From Candidatus Kuenenbacteria bacterium CG_4_8_14_3_um_filter_39_15 (GTDB taxonomy: Bacteria > Patescibacteriota > Patescibacteriia > UBA2196 > GWA2-42-15), in contig PFHP01000007.1 in NCBI GenBank assembly GCA_002782365.1, forward strand, positions 1-6,853: a stretch of 6,853 bases of DNA. Reading direction: 5' to 3'. Under the pieces are notes generated by a model. The model had not been told where the DNA came from and made no database searches. It worked only from the letters and a program-made list of their open reading frames with translations. Made by a program: the position numbers and the translations under genes. Positions 4,870-6,853 of the stretch are shown piece by piece; the stretch's first letter is position 1, and each line of letters begins with the position of its first letter.

Positions 4870-4900
4870 AAAAAATAATCTAAAAACATCTTATTAGATT
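4870..4900 (-). terminator. Weak AT-rich terminator after the surface-protein gene
   Basis: On the minus strand, directly after the stop at 4901, AATCTAA (4900-4894) pairs with TTAGATT (4883-4877) across a 10-nt loop and is followed by A and six T residues (4876-4870). The stem has only one G-C pair, so termination would be partial. If inactive, the surface-protein and permease genes could be cotranscribed. Confidence 0.35.
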
Positions 4901-6853
4901 TTATTCCGCCACTTTAATCTCTGTCTCTTCAGCCGGATTATCAACCACCTCAATGGCTGACGGCACATCCTCCGTAGCTTCACTAGGAGCTTCAACAGAG
5001 GCTGGGGATTCAGTAATAGGAGATGATTCAGCCGCCTGTTCTTGATTAACCTCGTCCTCTGATTCACTTTCACTCTTTGCCCCTTCTTCTACTGCTTGGT
5101 CTGTCTCTTCTTCTGCCTCTGGTTCTAATTCTGGCGGCACTATCTGCTCCGCTTCTTTAATTTCCTCCAACTGGCTGTCAGGGCTAATCAAAGGAACATC
5201 GGGATAGTCTATTTCACTCGGCGCCTTTTCTGCCCCTTGCCTGATAATCTCAAAATCAAGCGAGGGCATAATTAAAATCTCACTGCTAGATTTGGCAATA
5301 CCGACAATCTGCGCCATCTGACCATAATATTTTGGCTTGACCGGCATAAGCGAGGTTAAAATTATTTCATCTTCTTGATTATTAACCAGTCCGGCAATCA
5401 GCTGCGCTTCATAAAGGCTATCGGCTAAATAATATCTCTGGCCAATTTCCAAATTATTAAATCCGCCGACTACCCCGCCAATTGCCACCTTAACTTTGCT
5501 GCCCTGGCTCGGACCGACCACTATACCTATCGCCGGCAGATAATTTGTTGATTCAAGATTATCTCCTGAACTATCCAGCGGTATGTCAGCGCGCACCTTA
5601 ACCACCTGGCCTTGCTCATTAATCCCGACAGCGTCGCCAGCCAGCAGCATTGTTGAACTGGCATAATCAAATTCAGTAATAATTGCCCCGGCTAAATCCA
5701 AATTGCCGCTCAACTGAATATCACCCTTAACCACTACTTTTCCTTCAACTTTTAGCTCGCCAATAATACTGGCCACATTATGAACAACCAAGCCCTGCTC
5801 AATGGTCACTATCCCAGCCACTGCCAAATCTCCGCCGTATTCAGTTACCGGCCTGACTGACACTTCGCCTTTATTTTCCAGTAATTCACCAGCGTCAACC
5901 ACAGCCACTTGGCCATCCTTTTGGCTATCATCAATGATTAATTGCTCATCGCCGCTCAAAATATCATTCAAATCAGCGCCTCTTTGATGCACTGTCTTAT
6001 TGGCAATACTTAAAAGGATTTGAATTCCAGATTTTTGATTTTGGATTTCAGCAGTATAATCTTCAAGCGCTATGCCGATTATTCCGGCGTCAGCCAGGGT
6101 GGCTTTCATGGCGTAGCCTGGCTTGGCAGCGGTGGTTAACAGGTCGCCTTTTTTAATCGGCCCATTTTCCAAAGTCACTTTAATCGCCACATTGCCGGAA
6201 ATAGCCAATGTCCTTGCCTCTTGGCTCGCCTCTTGTCCGCTGGCTATGGCCGTCCCAGAGAGGACTGCCGCTGGTCTGGCTGTTACCACGCCTAAAATCG
6301 CATTAGCATTCGGCTGATAACTTTTAACTGCCATCTCGCTATTTCTCGGATCAACCACGACTACATCGCCAGTTTCAGGCAATGTCTGCCAGAGAGATAA
6401 ATCAAGCTGTTCTAGCCCGGCCTCATCCGCTCTGTCTAAACCTAAATTCATTTCAGATATATCCGCCTCTTCTAATGCCCTAATTCTCATATATGCCCCA
6501 AGACTGCCCTGGCTGAAATTAACGCTGCCGCCAAAATATGAATCGCCTTCAACTCTTAAGGTCTCGCCGACTTGCATCGTGCCTTGAATTAAAGCCTGTG
6601 ACAAAACCACTCCGGGCGTACTGGTGCTGGCGGCGCTAATTCTCGTTTCTAAATCTATTAACTTTCTGCCCATGTCTGCCATTCGCAAAGTCATTTCATC
6701 AATTTGCCCTTCTACCCCCAAATTATTCAGCGCGCCAGCCACCATTAAATTCACCTCGTCTTCTATTTCCATACTGGCAATTCTTTCCTGCACTTTTTCT
6801 TCCACCTGCTCCACGGTCAGCGATTTATTGCGTCTTGAAATTAACACCTTAAT
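4901..6853 (-). CDS. Large fibre-like surface or secreted protein, N-terminus outside window
   Basis: The frame is open to the window edge; the first possible internal start, GTG at 6847, has no ribosome site in view, so the N-terminus is probably missing. Numbering from that GTG, 648 residues are visible. Residues 10-72 look like an amphipathic coiled coil. Residues 80-115 are beta-rich. Residues 156-282 (GDVVVVD, ILGVVTARP, VAIKVTLENGPIKKGDLLTT, GYAMKA, IIGIALEDYTA) match the style of peptidase-G2/intramolecular-chaperone-like modules of bacterial and phage fibre proteins. Residues 340-390 hold short V-x-G beta repeats (LKVEGKVVVKGDIQLSGNLD). Residues 398-530 (LAGDAVGI, PAIGIVVG, IGQRYYLAD, YGQMAQIVGIA) form a second small beta module resembling capsid-decoration-like domains. 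Residues 540-648 are a Glu/Ser/Pro-rich acidic tail. An extracellular location is inferred; no signal peptide is in view. The exact function is unknown. Confidence 0.75.
   Translation of the reverse strand: MKVLISRRNKSLTVEQVEEKVQERIASMEIEDEVNLMVAGALNNLGVEGQIDEMTLRMADMGRKLIDLETRISAASTSTPGVVLSQALIQGTMQVGETLRVEGDSYFGGSVNFSQGSLGAYMRIRALEEADISEMNLGLDRADEAGLEQLDLSLWQTLPETGDVVVVDPRNSEMAVKSYQPNANAILGVVTARPAAVLSGTAIASGQEASQEARTLAISGNVAIKVTLENGPIKKGDLLTTAAKPGYAMKATLADAGIIGIALEDYTAEIQNQKSGIQILLSIANKTVHQRGADLNDILSGDEQLIIDDSQKDGQVAVVDAGELLENKGEVSVRPVTEYGGDLAVAGIVTIEQGLVVHNVASIIGELKVEGKVVVKGDIQLSGNLDLAGAIITEFDYASSTMLLAGDAVGINEQGQVVKVRADIPLDSSGDNLESTNYLPAIGIVVGPSQGSKVKVAIGGVVGGFNNLEIGQRYYLADSLYEAQLIAGLVNNQEDEIILTSLMPVKPKYYGQMAQIVGIAKSSSEILIMPSLDFEIIRQGAEKAPSEIDYPDVPLISPDSQLEEIKEAEQIVPPELEPEAEEETDQAVEEGAKSESESEDEVNQEQAAESSPITESPASVEAPSEATEDVPSAIEVVDNPAEETEIKVAE

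Noticed and set aside
5802..6317. Two plus-strand frames of 61 and 64 codons opposite the surface-protein gene
   Set aside because: They are antisense shadows of a long beta-rich frame, with no ribosome sites or recognisable features.
6368..6382. LPETG, a sortase-type motif, at residues 156-160 of the surface protein
   Set aside because: It lies mid-protein and runs straight into a folded beta module, with no following hydrophobic segment and basic tail, so it is not a cell-wall sorting signal.

Overview
The window reads as AT-rich chromosomal DNA of a small-genome bacterium, most likely a Patescibacteria/CPR lineage near Parcubacteria or Falkowbacteria. The hints are short genes on alternating strands, weak or absent Shine-Dalgarno sites on several genes, a fibre-like surface protein of a type common in CPR genomes, and many short hairpin repeats. 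No TGA is read as a sense codon in any gene, so the recoded Gracilibacteria-type code is not indicated. The lineage is an inference from style; there is no rRNA or other marker gene here.

Layout: positions 1-230 hold the terminator of a gene outside the window and a roughly 100-bp multi-branched palindromic repeat. miaB follows (231-1658, +). Next is a small-gene region: a 45-residue gene on the minus strand with its own ribosome binding site and terminator (1733-1870), and a 54-residue basic ORF on the plus strand (1888-2052). A 186-residue membrane protein (2045-2605, -) is divergent from miaA (2671-3669, +). The right half is on the minus strand: an 11-TM amino-acid permease (3706-4839) and, upstream of it, a large secreted or surface-type protein that runs off the right edge (4901-6853).

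MiaA and MiaB carry out consecutive steps on the same tRNA nucleotide. MiaA adds dimethylallyl to A37, and MiaB adds a methylthio group to the resulting i6A37. They lie about 1 kb apart with unrelated small genes on both strands between them, so they share a neighbourhood but are not a simple operon.

The most notable signal is inside these two conserved genes. Five hairpin or double-hairpin palindromes sit in the open frame, three in miaB and two in miaA, all judged to lie at loop or linker positions. Two are bracketed by direct repeats whose period (36 and 30 nt) is an exact number of codons. One lies inside a 7-bp A/T repeat array. Two, like the intergenic element ahead of miaB, consist of an outer stem enclosing tandem hairpins. 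This resembles the palindromic elements that insert in frame into Rickettsia genes, but the sequences are not recognisably those. No comparable element stood out in the permease or the surface-protein gene.
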